Source: Buxus sempervirens (taxonomy: Eukaryota > Streptophyta > Magnoliopsida > Buxales > Buxaceae). Taken from it: a stretch of DNA of 64,000 nucleotides. The notes beneath the pieces are model-generated. The model was not told the DNA's origin and searched no databases. It worked only from the letters and a program-made list of their open reading frames with translations. Below are positions 54,370 through 64,000 of this stretch, piece after piece. The DNA lies in NCBI GenBank assembly GCA_947561395.2, contig OX387195.1, forward strand, positions 24,443,126-24,507,125, written 5' to 3'. Position numbers and translations under genes: made by a program. Numbering within the stretch: position 1 is the stretch's first letter; every line of letters starts with the position of its first letter.

Positions 54370-57300
54370 TCATGTCTGCGGTGGGTCACTCTGATCCTGT
54401 GGACCTGGTTCATGAGAATTGCCTTCATCTTTCTCACCATTTGATGTTGAATGTCTAATATTTTGGTTAGAAAAAAGGATCATTGAATGGCTTTGAACCG
54501 AAGAAGTCTCTTGCTGCTCTGTAGAATCCCCATCTTGGGTTGTATCTGTTGCAGCCAGATATGATAAGCCATACTTTTGTTCATGAGTAAGTCCTGGGCA
54601 TAATCCCTGTCCAACACAAAATAAAATCATCAATAGTCATGAAAATTAGCAATTCAGTTTCTCCACAAGATACCAGAAGCACCATACGTGGACCTTAATC
54701 AACCCTGAAGATAGGCGGTCTGATGGAAACGTAGTCGAACACGAGTCTCCACGGAACCTGGTACCATTAGTTTCTAGGGTATCAACTGAGACACCTGAAA
54801 CATGAAATTCCTGTCTCACGTCATTGCTTTTGCAGAATGATCCAAAATAAGAGCAACGTTCACGCACTAGAGATATTTCTGGTGTTGCAGGCAGTAAGTG
54901 GCCTTCAGTGCTAAAGATGTACCTGCATGTGGAGATTTGCAGTTAACAGTTGCACTATCTCTGTATTTGGTAGAAAATATGAAATCAAAATCACAGTGAC
55001 AGTTAATAGTTGGTTGGATGCAACTTACTTGTATGGCCCATTTTCAACAAGGTTATCTGGACCAGCTGCCAAATCGAAAAGCAGCCATAAATATTTAACC
55101 TGAAATGTGCTGTCCAGTTATTAACAATAAGTCCAGAGAAGGTACATGTAAAGGCATGCACAATTCTTTCACAGCTTCATGTGCGCGAGGCACAAATGCA
55201 AAGAGATTACAAACCACCATTCAATGTCTAAATCAAGAAGATATTCAGTTCAATTTGAAGGACGGTGCCGTCTGTTCTAGCAGTTTAAGTCTGGTCTCAG
55301 GGTGTCATCCCTGAGACCTGGGTTCAAGCTGTCCTTCACTATAATTTAGACTCCCCTAAGGTAGGGCGTCTTCCTAGGTAGGTCGATGCGCTCAGCCCAC
55401 CAGAAAAAAAAAAGGTTTGAAGTTGAAGAATACAATATATTGTATAATGTTTTCTTCTCGTTTTCCTTTTTGACATTATGCTTTAATTATTGTGACCATC
55501 CACAAGAATGAAATAATGAGATTCCTTGAAACATCTGAGCTGGTTGACATTTAGCATGAAGAAATCAATTGCGAAAACCCAGTTGCATGATTGGTTAGTG
55601 TGTTACAAACATGGCATATGGACAAGACGTGGAATACATTTAGAGAAGTTGTGGCTCGACCATTTGAAGGGCTCCACCAAAATATCTCTATTGTCAAATA
55701 TAATCTTGATTGGATTAACAAAACCATCTCATCTATGAAATTCTCATCCAGGACATGGTTACCATTCAGCACCGACCATAAGGAAGAATGAAATTACTGG
55801 ACTTATTAGAATCATATTTCAAAGGAATTATAATCTAGAAGATCTCCTAACTGGTACATTTTGGAAGGTTTTCAAAGAACCTGCAGATTTCATCAAGCAT
55901 GCAACAAAACAAAATCTTCATTTACTCTATGCTCTATCCTGAAGTAAGTAGCCTTCTAAATGCAACAAAAAGATGACTTGCAAATAATAAGACCACATAT
56001 TTGATTTGACATATACCACACTGGTTCCTTACTGTTTCAGCTAGGAAAAAGCTCTCCATATGATCTTCTTGTTTGTGAAACTCTACATCTGATATATGGC
56101 AATACCCACAAGGGCATCGAGCCCCATATTGTAAGCTGGCAACCATATCACGTCCAGCATCAAGATATCTGCATAGACAACTTTGAACATGACATCAGGT
56201 TGCAAAATAGACAGTATTTATTCTTATACAAATTTGAGAGACATGTTTGGAATGTGCAGTCTTGACACATATGTATCCACATCAGATTGTAGCATCGAGT
56301 CAAAGGAAACAAGCAAGCATCTCAGCAAAGATCAGTTTCACAAATACATAACAAAAAAGGTAACAATTTTAGCTGATCATTTCTGCCACAGCTATTATCA
56401 ATGCACCAAAAGATAAACATCCAAAATGCCTATGCAGCAATGGCGAGGTTTTTACAAAGTAAATTTCCAACAGCTAGGATTTATTCAAATATACTGTCCA
56501 CATACGAAACGGAGGAAAAAAAAAACAGTTCCCTGCAATGAGGCAAGAGATGCCCTAATCAATTTCACCGAACAGAATCCAGCACAAATAAAAGCCAAAA
56601 AAGAGAGGAAGTACAATTCGACCAAGAATGTCCCTTGTATCATGCATAACGATTTCCTAAAATTTGGGCTATTACAAACACAGTTATCATCTACAACTTC
56701 TCCCTTTCCTTTTCAAAACCACAGCCAGCTCCCCATTAACAGTTTGTTAAGAATAGTTAGTTCCTCAGCCCAAGTCCCTCTTGCCTTCTAGTGCTTGCAC
56801 ATATTAGACTAATTTGGTATATAACTTTTCAAAAATAACTTTTCATAAGCCAAAAAGTAGGTTTTAAAAGGTAACTTTTGAAAATAATTTTTCTACTTAC
56901 ATAAGTAAAAAAGGTTTTTGGTAGTAACAAGTCGGAATCAACTTAAAAGTTAAAAAGTTGATATTAATGATAGAGACGGTGGTGATGTCGATGGTAGGTG
57001 TGGTGGTGGAGGTGGAGGTGGAGGTGGAGGTGGAGGTGGAGGTGGAGGTGGTGGAGGTGGAGGTGGAGGTGGAGGTGGTGGCGGTGGTGGTTGTGGAGGT
57101 GGAGGTGATGGTGGTGGTTGTGGTGGTGGTGGTGGTGGAGGTGATAGTGGAGGAGGAGGAGGTGGTGTTCAGGGAGAGAAATAAGAACGATAAGTTGCTT
57201 TTTAACTTTTGAAAAGTTATTTTTTTTAACTTTTCAAAAATTTTGAAAAATAACTTTAGTTTTTAAATGAGGTTACCAAACTGACTTTTGAGAGTTTTTT

Positions 57301-60300
57301 AACTTTTCTTCTTTGAAAAGTTAAAAAGTAGTTTTGAAAAGTTGTAACAAGCAGCCTTAACTACATGATGCTAAATTAAACTCACTCATGCCAGATCAAA
57401 ATAAAACCATTTGGTGTTTCTCTATTATATCGGCCACAGATGCCATAATCTTCAAAAAGACATAACTTCATGGGAAGGTAAAAATGACCCTTCAAGAAGA
57501 ACTTTCGATAGGAAGACTTCAAAGTATTCAACTTCTTCTCAGATCATTTCACAAATTTGCCCCACAAACAGGATGCTTTGCATTGATGCCCTAATTACAT
57601 CCCTAAGTAGAAAATCTGAAAAGCTCCTACTTTACATCCCAAATTCACATATTATCTTGTTAATATACACAGCATAATCAACCACAAACACTGAACTCTT
57701 TGACACATTAATCTTCAATCTTGAGACCGCCTCAAAACACAAGAAGATACACTTTAGTGCTTCCACGTGAAAATGTGATGTGATGCTCAACAAATGATCA
57801 AAATATTGTCAGCAAACTAAAGGTGAGAGACTAGTAGCTTCACCACCCACTAGAAGTCCTTCTAGAAGGTCACTATTCACCACCTTTTGGACAATCTCCC
57901 TCTATGATAATCAGGCATAAGGTAAGAAATCACCATGCCTAATGCCCATCAAAGAATAGAAGCAAACCAAAAGGGACCAGTGACCAGCACAGATAAATGG
58001 TAGAGAAGGTTTTGATCTAACTTCACCATCCCATGTCAAACCCCGTATCCTAAGCAAGTAAACATGAAGTCCCAACAAATATTATAAGCCTTCAAGTCCG
58101 GCATATAAAGCAGCCTAATCTCCAAATTTCTAATTAGATAGTCACTACACTCATTCACCATAAGGGAACCATCAAGGATTTGCCTCCCATTCCAAGACTA
58201 GATATGATGATAAGAGATTTGATTTTTATGCTATTAGCCAAAATCTTTATAGAAAGCTTTCCAGCAAGTTAACATGGTTAAAATTATTGATATTTACCAC
58301 TCTTCCCTCTTCAGAAAGAGAGAAATGAGAGTGGCAGTAGAAAACTTCTCAAAATGTTGGCAAAGAAAAATTAACGTATTACATGGAATGAATGTTGCTA
58401 TTTCCAGGATGTTAACAAGGATATGCAGGAAGACTAGGACAGGTAAGTAACAAACGTATCCGGGAGAGTTTAGGTAACAACCTGAATAAGATATAATATC
58501 AAGGAAGAAAGTAGGTTAACATGGTCAAGTGAGGACCCATGGAAGCAGCTGTAAAAAAGTGTAAGGGAATACTCATAGACGGATCAAAGAGGACAAGAAA
58601 AAGACAAAAAATCTTTTATGGAATTAGTCCAAAAATATTACTCATAATCAGATTAAGGTATGGTCTTTGACAGATTAGGATGGAGTAACAGGATTTATGC
58701 TGCCAACAATAGCCATTTTTAAGTAATAAACATATCCAAGAGAGTCTAGATATTTCCTGAATAAGAGATATAATAAAGCAAAGTAAGAAAACATGATTTC
58801 AGCATACAAAGCCAGGACCTAAGGAAGCAGCTGTGGGATTACTCAAAATCTTATCAAGGATATGGTCTTTGATAAATTAGGGTAGAATAAAAGCATCTGT
58901 GTGTTCACACAACCAGTTGGGATGCGGCATTGATTTATTTTTTCATTTTATTGTTGTCTTCTTCCCCAGAAATTCAATACCCTAACCCAATTTCTTTCAA
59001 GAAATGAATACCACGGCACCCCACTTTCAACAACATTGTTCAAGGTATAAATTTGAATGGCCATACTTCCGACTCCCATGATTAACAACACAGCTTTCCA
59101 ATTTCTCTACAGTGAATCAAAATAATAATCTATTGTCTTACATATTACTCACTCCAGAGTCCAAACTAAAGAAAATAGCAAGCATTCTTCATCTGCAGAA
59201 GTATATCCGATGCTTTATGGGGTTACTCTAATGCATTAATGTCCTGGAATTAGAGACTGTATCAAGCATGGCCATTACGAAATCATACTAACAGCACCAG
59301 CTGGGCCAGATCTAGTCCAATAAAATTGGACCAGAATAGTACAGCTTGATTTTTCATAAACAGGTTGGTGAAAAATAAAAGAAAAAAAAAGGGAAAAATT
59401 AAAAGAAGAGAGAGGAAGAGAGGAGAAAATAAAGATTAGAAGAAAAAAAAGAGGAGGAGGCAGGGAAGGGGAAAAAATAAGAGGAAAAGAAGATCTAAAG
59501 GAGGAGAGGAAAATGATATTGTTGCTCTGCCTCTCTGTATCACTCTGTATTTGTCCTCCCTCTCCCCAAACAAGTTCAACTACATTCTGAGCCTACTAAA
59601 AATTTAGAGAACAATTTGAAAAGTAAAAAAGAACTAGAAGCTGTGAAAAATATGACCTTTATGATCATTTTCAGCTTTTATGAATTGGATATGGATTTAA
59701 ATCATTCCAAGTAGGTGGAGTGTCGTACAATGCCCTGTTTGCCTCATCTTCTTTGTTGATCAGAACCTGTCACCATATTTTCCATCATGCAAATCACAGT
59801 GTTTTTCCATATGGAAAAATATGAAAAACAAGGCAAATGTAGCTCTATAAGCAAACATTGGTTCCAAATGGATTTATAAGCAGAACCAGTTGTTCAAACT
59901 CTAATTAGAAATAGCAATATAAGCATAAAAGCGATTGGCAAAAAATAATCCTAACTGGTTCAATCAGACAATCACAACCTGCTGACGTAAACTGATGTCT
60001 CATTGGATTGTTTCAGACATTATAAGGATTGAGAACTATCAATGGACATTGTATATACAGATCTCACGAGTGCGAATGCTGCTTTGTCTCAGAAGCTAAT
60101 CAAGAAGTGGGTCATTGATACCCAAATCTGCAGATAATATTGACTTCCATACAGCGGAATCAAGAAGTTTTTTCACTAAATTCCTTATAGTGTATTGGAT
60201 TTTCCTAACATATGGTTCTTTTATAAACATTATAAGAGCATTATGGTCAAAAGGCATACATAACAATTCAAAAAAATAATAATAAAAAGTTAAAAAATAA

Positions 60301-60565
60301 ACATAAGAAAAGGACATAAAGTGCTTCCAAGTACAATCATGCTAATTGGTAATATTCACTGTTGGACAAGAAAATGTTTAGATAGGATAAATTTCTTTAT
60401 TAAAAAAAGAAAGAAAGAAAATTCTTGGGGACTGACCTGGGGTCTCTAGTAGCTTTATAGAGCCAATATGTGCTTTCCATTAACTCTGGACGCAGAGGAT
60501 AACTTTTCTGACCGTGCTGAAAAGCAAACTCAATTATAGGAAGTATTGCTGAAATAATGACCTCA

Positions 60566-60605
<40 letters not shown>

Positions 60606-63600
60606 ATGGACAAGTAGTAAAGGCAAACAGGTATTATCCTCCAAGAAAAATCAGAAACGAAAAGAAGAAATAGACAAAAGGTATATACAGATGCCAACCA
60701 AAAGACCTTGGGACTGTTGGGGTCGATTCTGCATACCATGTGCAATTTTTCAACTTGAGCCAACTGATTTCCCTTTGTCTTAGGTTCCAATTTCTTACAG
60801 TAAACTCTGTGACTTGTCATTCATAACATGCATAAAGTTGGGGCCACAACAGCATTGGTGCCAGCTTGGGAAAAAGGCAAAATCTTTTCTTTTCGATTTC
60901 ATGTAACCTATTTCTTTGTGTGCAATCAACGCTATCCTATTCATACCCCATTGGCTATTTAGATATTCAATTCAGATTTATTACATTTCAGCAACAGTTG
61001 TCACTATAAAGTCTTTATCAATGACAATAAAATGTTAAGCAAAGTTACTCTAATAGGGTCTTATCAGAAATTTCTAGCTTCACTAATATATATATATATT
61101 TTATATATTAGATATCCAAGGAATTGTAAAAAATGAGGGGAAAAAGATGGGAAAAAAAAGGCCTAGAATCATATATAATTTAGAAATTATTATGCTGAAA
61201 TAGACAAATAATCCAATACTTGAAATTACTGTTAAAGCCATCCACATGAAAGAAAATAACAGATCACAGCATGATGATGTGAACGAGTGGTTATATGTAA
61301 TGACGTGTCAATTGCACAATTCTAAAGAATCATAAGTGTAATTTGCTATAGAACTTATTGAAGCCACTTTTTTTAACTTATGAGAAAAAATGGAATATAT
61401 TTTTACACCAACTTTCTTACTTCTAAACAAGTAACTGAATCTTATCAACATTATCCCTAGACTAATCAAACATGGTACACTGAAAGTAAGATTGGACATA
61501 AATCCATCAATTTTAATTTACAATTCCAAATTTCTTTGTGCATTGTCAGTCCCAATCATAGGGCAACAGACAAAATATTTGTCAGGTTACCTGATGGTCT
61601 AAAAATTTGCAATTCCACATTACTTTGTGCATTGCCCGACCTGTTATTCTCATTTTAGTAAATTCTCATGAACTTGTTTCCTCAAACCACAGCTTGCATT
61701 ATCCTTGTCCTTTGCTCTTTATATTATCATTTTTGGCTTTCTTTTTCTTTTTTACTTCAGTTTTTTTTCTTTTCTTTTTTCTTTTTTTTTGGGAGTTGGG
61801 GGGAATGTGGGTGTTTGGATAGTCAGAATGGTTGGTTTTACTGTATCCTTTTCACTCTGCTCAAAATATATAAAGTTGACATTAATCTTATCTGTATTAA
61901 TGGCAAAATTACTGAATCAATGGAAAATTCATATGTATAAGCAATTGGATTGAAAAAAGAGGTTGCCAAAATTTTTCCTTCTTGTTTTTTTTCTTTCTTT
62001 CTTTTTTTTTTGGTAGAAAATTCTGTGATCCAGATTCAAGGACTGCTAATGTATCAATTCAATTTTCACACCCCTATAATTTGTTTTGCTCATAAATAAG
62101 GGGCCTTAGAGTAGTGAGTGCCAACAGGGGACGTGAGCAGCTTGAAGTCAAAAGAATAATATAAAAATCTCAATTTCAAGTTGGACTGATGTTGATTGTA
62201 AGGTTCCCATAACAGCATAACATATCTATGCACATTGGTAACAGCAGAAATGATACCGTGACAATGTTACAGTAACAAAGGAACCGCTAAATTATGTTGC
62301 CTGTTTGTGGGTCTGGGACTTGGTCATTAAAGGTGATTCTGCTACTGTGATGAGATGGATGCATCGAGATATTTGCAGTTCTTGGAGGTGTTCACCTATC
62401 ATTAGAAGAGCCAGAGCATTGGCAGATGAGTTGAATGTTTCATTCAGCCATAAACCTAGAGAGGCTAATGAAATTGCAAATAGACTTGCAAAGCATGGAG
62501 CATTGAGAGTAGACATACATACAGGATCACTTTCCAAGGAGTTTGTGGAGATATGTTCAGTTTGAGTTAGACCATGAGGAGGTCTTAGGGTTTTTGTATA
62601 TGATTGTATTTTGCTATACTGTAATAGATTGTTTTGAACTTTTGAGTAGCCTTCCAAGTGAGGGGCTTTTTTGGTGCCTTGGGAGAAGAAAATAGGGATG
62701 GTTGATCATACTTGTAATTACTATGTTTTTTATACTTTCTCTTAATATATACCATTATTCATCAAAAAAAAATAATAATAATTTATGTTTCCTGTTTCCA
62801 TTAGGAAAAGGGGAAACACATTGTAGAATATCGATGGATGCAGAGGAAATAAACCATGGTAAGACTTTATATGGCAATCTGATGTCTCTGATTCTGGGTA
62901 AACCAAAAAATAATAATAATTTCAACAGTTTAATTCAGAAAAACAATATTTGGGCATAATTTGAAGTAGATATCCACAGTGCTTAAACAACATCAAAAAA
63001 AGGTTCAAGTAAAAAATAGTAGATCCATCATTTCAAAAGAAAAACTCAAAAAAGGAATAAACCAGAAGCAAAGGTAGTGACAGTTATGTCAGATACCTGC
63101 ACACTGAGTGTAGCAAGATTAAAACCCTCTGGAGTAAAACCATATCTTTTCCAGACACTGAAGAAGGCAGTATGTGTTCGAATAGCCGGATCAATGTCCC
63201 CAGCTAAAACCTTTCAACACGAATACAATTAATTTTTCTCCCAGTCTGAAACATCCCATGAATCACCGCATACTTTACAATCATTAAATAAAATAGAGAA
63301 GATATACCTGAAGACCCGGCCAGAATGCCTGCAGGCTGTTAAATAGAGGCCAGACAATAGCAGCAGAATTCATGTTTACCTCCACATACCTATGATAATG
63401 TTTAGAGAGCACAATGCCAAATTGGAGAGGGAGTACAGAAAAAAAAAAGGGGGGTGTGGAGAGAGAGAGTGATGAAAATATATAATGTACAGGGACAGAG
63501 AGAGACAGTTATGATATGTATAATGGTAAAAAGAGAGCCATAAACTTGTTACCATGGATCATTGTAAAGGTAGTGCATTGCAGCCCTATAAGCTTCTTGA

Positions 63601-63641
63601 AATATAAAAAGATACTCCTCATCTCCAAATAATAAGTATGC
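54370..63641 (-). CDS. MNS4-like: EDEM/MNS4-type alpha-mannosidase-like protein (GH47), C-terminal part
   Basis: An ER glycoprotein-processing enzyme expected to trim mannose from misfolded glycoproteins for ER-associated degradation. Exons on the minus strand: 63641-63553 (AYLLFGDEEYLFIFQEAY), 63389-63308 (VNMNSAAIVWPLFNSLQAFW), 63210-63097 (AGDIDPAIRTHTAFFSVWKR), 60516-60437 (HGQKSYPLRPELMESTYWLY), 56168-56033 (YCHISDVEFHKQEDHMESFF), 55099-55029 (VKYLWLLFDLAAGPDNLVEN), 54922-54694 (KYIFSTEGHLLPATPEISLV), 54606-54370 (GLCPGLTHEQKYGLSYLAAT). Frames join through every junction, giving 345 aa. The ESFFLAET acidic motif and the Thr in FSTEGH (calcium site) are present. The N-terminal part lies beyond the window. 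The donor of the penultimate exon is either GTCCAC after 54694 or GTATGG after 54688; both keep frame. Introns 3 (2.6 kb) and 4 (4.3 kb) are swollen by transposons. Confidence 0.9.
55261..55413 (+). mobile_element. tRNA-derived SINE in a mannosidase intron
   Basis: GGTTCAAGC at 55320-55328 is a good B box, with an A-box-like TAGCAGTTTAAGTCTGG about 40 bp upstream. The element ends in an A10 tract (55404-55413). TTTGAAG occurs just before (55254-55260) and just after (55416-55422) as a short target duplication. The TGGTCTCAGGGTGTCATCCC segment forms a small hairpin with the following CTGAGACC. Confidence 0.6.
56812..57354. mobile_element. MITE-like element with an expanded GGTGGA core
   Basis: Arms rich in AACTTTTCAAAA / TTTTGAAAAGTT flank the core in inverted order (about 56812-56960 and 57190-57354), with TTGGTATATAACTTTTC at one end and GAAAAGTTGTAACAAG at the other. 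The middle (about 56996-57165) is a GGTGGA/GGTGGT minisatellite. The VEVEVEV-type open frame across it is an artefact of the repeat. Confidence 0.55.
56996..57165. repeat. GGTGGA minisatellite
   Basis: About 170 bp of GGTGGA hexamers grading into GGTGGT, purine/G-rich on the plus strand, inside the MITE-like element and in intron 4 of the GH47 gene. Confidence 0.8.
57415..58290 (-). pseudogene. L1-type LINE relic in a mannosidase intron
   Basis: Minus-strand fragments in the right order but several frames: SCWKAFYKDFG near 58265, NGRQILDGSLMVNE near 58190, KAYNICWDFMF near 58090, GIRHGDFLPYAL near 57930 (for GLRQGDPLSPYL), a GLKI-like block near 57720, and SYRKFFLKG near 57500. These match successive blocks of plant L1 reverse transcriptase. 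Stops and frameshifts throughout show it is dead. It has the same orientation as the host gene. Confidence 0.6.
58430..58930. repeat. Diverged tandem duplication inside intron 4
   Basis: GTAACAAACGTATCCGGGAG (58446) recurs as GTAATAAACATATCCAAGAG (58722). GGTATGGTCTTTGACAGATT (58663) recurs as GATATGGTCTTTGATAAATT (58859). GGAAGCAGCTGT occurs in both. The two copies are old and of unequal length (about 276 and 195 bp apart). Function unknown. Confidence 0.5.
59366..59520. repeat. Polypurine tract
   Basis: About 150 bp of nearly uninterrupted A/G (GAAAA, GAGAGAGG, GGAGGAGG runs) in an intron of the GH47 gene; low complexity only. Confidence 0.6.
60567..60603. repeat. GA microsatellite
   Basis: An (AG)n run of about 17 dinucleotides just upstream (in gene direction) of the 60516-60437 exon. 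Confidence 0.8.
62284..62772 (+). pseudogene. 5'-truncated L1 LINE, RNase H end with poly(A)
   Basis: The plus-strand frame to 62565 encodes an RVT_3/RNase H-like C-terminus (SATVMRWMHRD, SFSHKPREANEIANRLAKHG) as in plant L1 ORF2. About 200 bp of 3' UTR follow, then an ATC-A9 tail at 62761-62772 before an ATA-repeat. It lies in intron 3 of the GH47 gene, opposite to it. This is the best-preserved LINE fragment in the window. Confidence 0.65.
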
Positions 63642-64000
63642 CTGGAGTAATAGAATAACTTAAATGAGGATGAAAATAAAATCCAAATTCAGAGCTTTGT
63701 CTATAAAAAAATTTATTGTGGATGTAGAAGCATCTTAATTCGTATATACTTTCAGCTCTTCCTAGAGTGACAATAAACAAATAAGCTCTAAAATTAACCA
63801 AGTGCCGGGTTATATGTTGGAATTGGGTGGGGTTGCATGACAATAACCAAGTATAAATTTCCCGAATCCTTGGTTAATGATCTTCTAGGATGCAACATCT
63901 AATAGCTTGATATTTTCAATTCTAAGTGACTCGAAGAAGCTGAAATACCCTTGTTGTGTGCTTTCATTCTTAAAGGTGACTACTTTATAAATATATGAGA
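63642..64000. other. Intron of the mannosidase gene at the window edge
   Basis: No further GH47 exon could be recognised here. The N-terminal exons of the minus-strand gene should lie beyond 64000. Confidence 0.5.

Noticed and set aside
55261..55413. Considered as a functional tRNA gene
   Set aside because: B box present, but there is no cloverleaf of correct length and it ends in a poly(A) tract with short flanking repeats, as in a SINE.
56958..57212. 84-codon frame of alternating Val and Glu
   Set aside because: Translation of the GGTGGA minisatellite; low complexity, in an intron and on the strand opposite to the gene.

Overview
This is nuclear DNA from a flowering plant, probably a non-grass angiosperm such as a woody eudicot or magnoliid; I cannot name the species. 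The evidence is split genes with GT-AG introns, plant-only families (GAUT pectin synthase, PsbW of photosystem II, two Aux/IAA repressors, an EDEM-type mannosidase), AT-rich intergenic DNA, and many plant transposable elements (L1 and RTE LINEs, SINEs, hAT- and Mutator-type MITEs, long LTRs). Nothing bacterial, organellar or CRISPR-like was seen.

Layout. 1-216: tail of a Myb/SANT-like gene cut by the window edge. 0.7-5.9 kb: an old antisense L1 LINE split by a 3.1-kb LTR-like insertion. 7.6-8.7 kb: a tandem duplication just upstream of the first complete gene. 9.2-23.1 kb (+): a GAUT5/6-type galacturonosyltransferase, nine exons, 601 aa by my splice model. Its 10.4-kb fifth intron holds an RTE relic and a complete, apparently very young Ty3 chromovirus (13726-19178; 443-bp LTRs identical by eye, target duplication TTATG, open gag-pol). 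24.4-24.9 kb (+): PSBW, two exons, 134 aa. 26.5-28.8 kb (-): an Aux/IAA gene of the IAA7/14/16/17 type, five exons, 241 aa. 29-48 kb: about 20 kb of repeats, including a 4.4-kb solo LTR (35795-40195, TSD TAAAT) with a 1.5-kb GGTACC minisatellite in its U3, several MITEs, and a second long LTR-like region. 48.8-49.8 kb (+): an Aux/IAA gene of the IAA1-4 type, four exons, 204 aa. 54.4-63.6 kb (-): the C-terminal eight exons of an MNS4/EDEM-type GH47 mannosidase whose start lies beyond 64 kb; its introns hold a SINE, a MITE with a GGTGGA minisatellite, an L1 relic and a LINE 3' tail.

The genes do not form one pathway, but their neighbour relations look ancestral. As I recall, GAUT5 and PSBW are adjacent in Arabidopsis (At2g30575/At2g30570), IAA4 and MNS4 are adjacent (At5g43700/At5g43710), and an IAA7/14/17-type gene sits beside an IAA1/2/3-type gene in several duplicated Arabidopsis blocks. 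This window appears to keep all three adjacencies in one stretch.

The most unusual signal is in the chromovirus. Its terminal repeats begin inside the gag-pol reading frame, about 130 bp upstream of the obvious G-rich polypurine tract. This suggests plus-strand priming from a cryptic upstream tract. I found no convincing undescribed multi-gene system. Intron-exon models were made by eye from splice signals, frame arithmetic and remembered family sequences.
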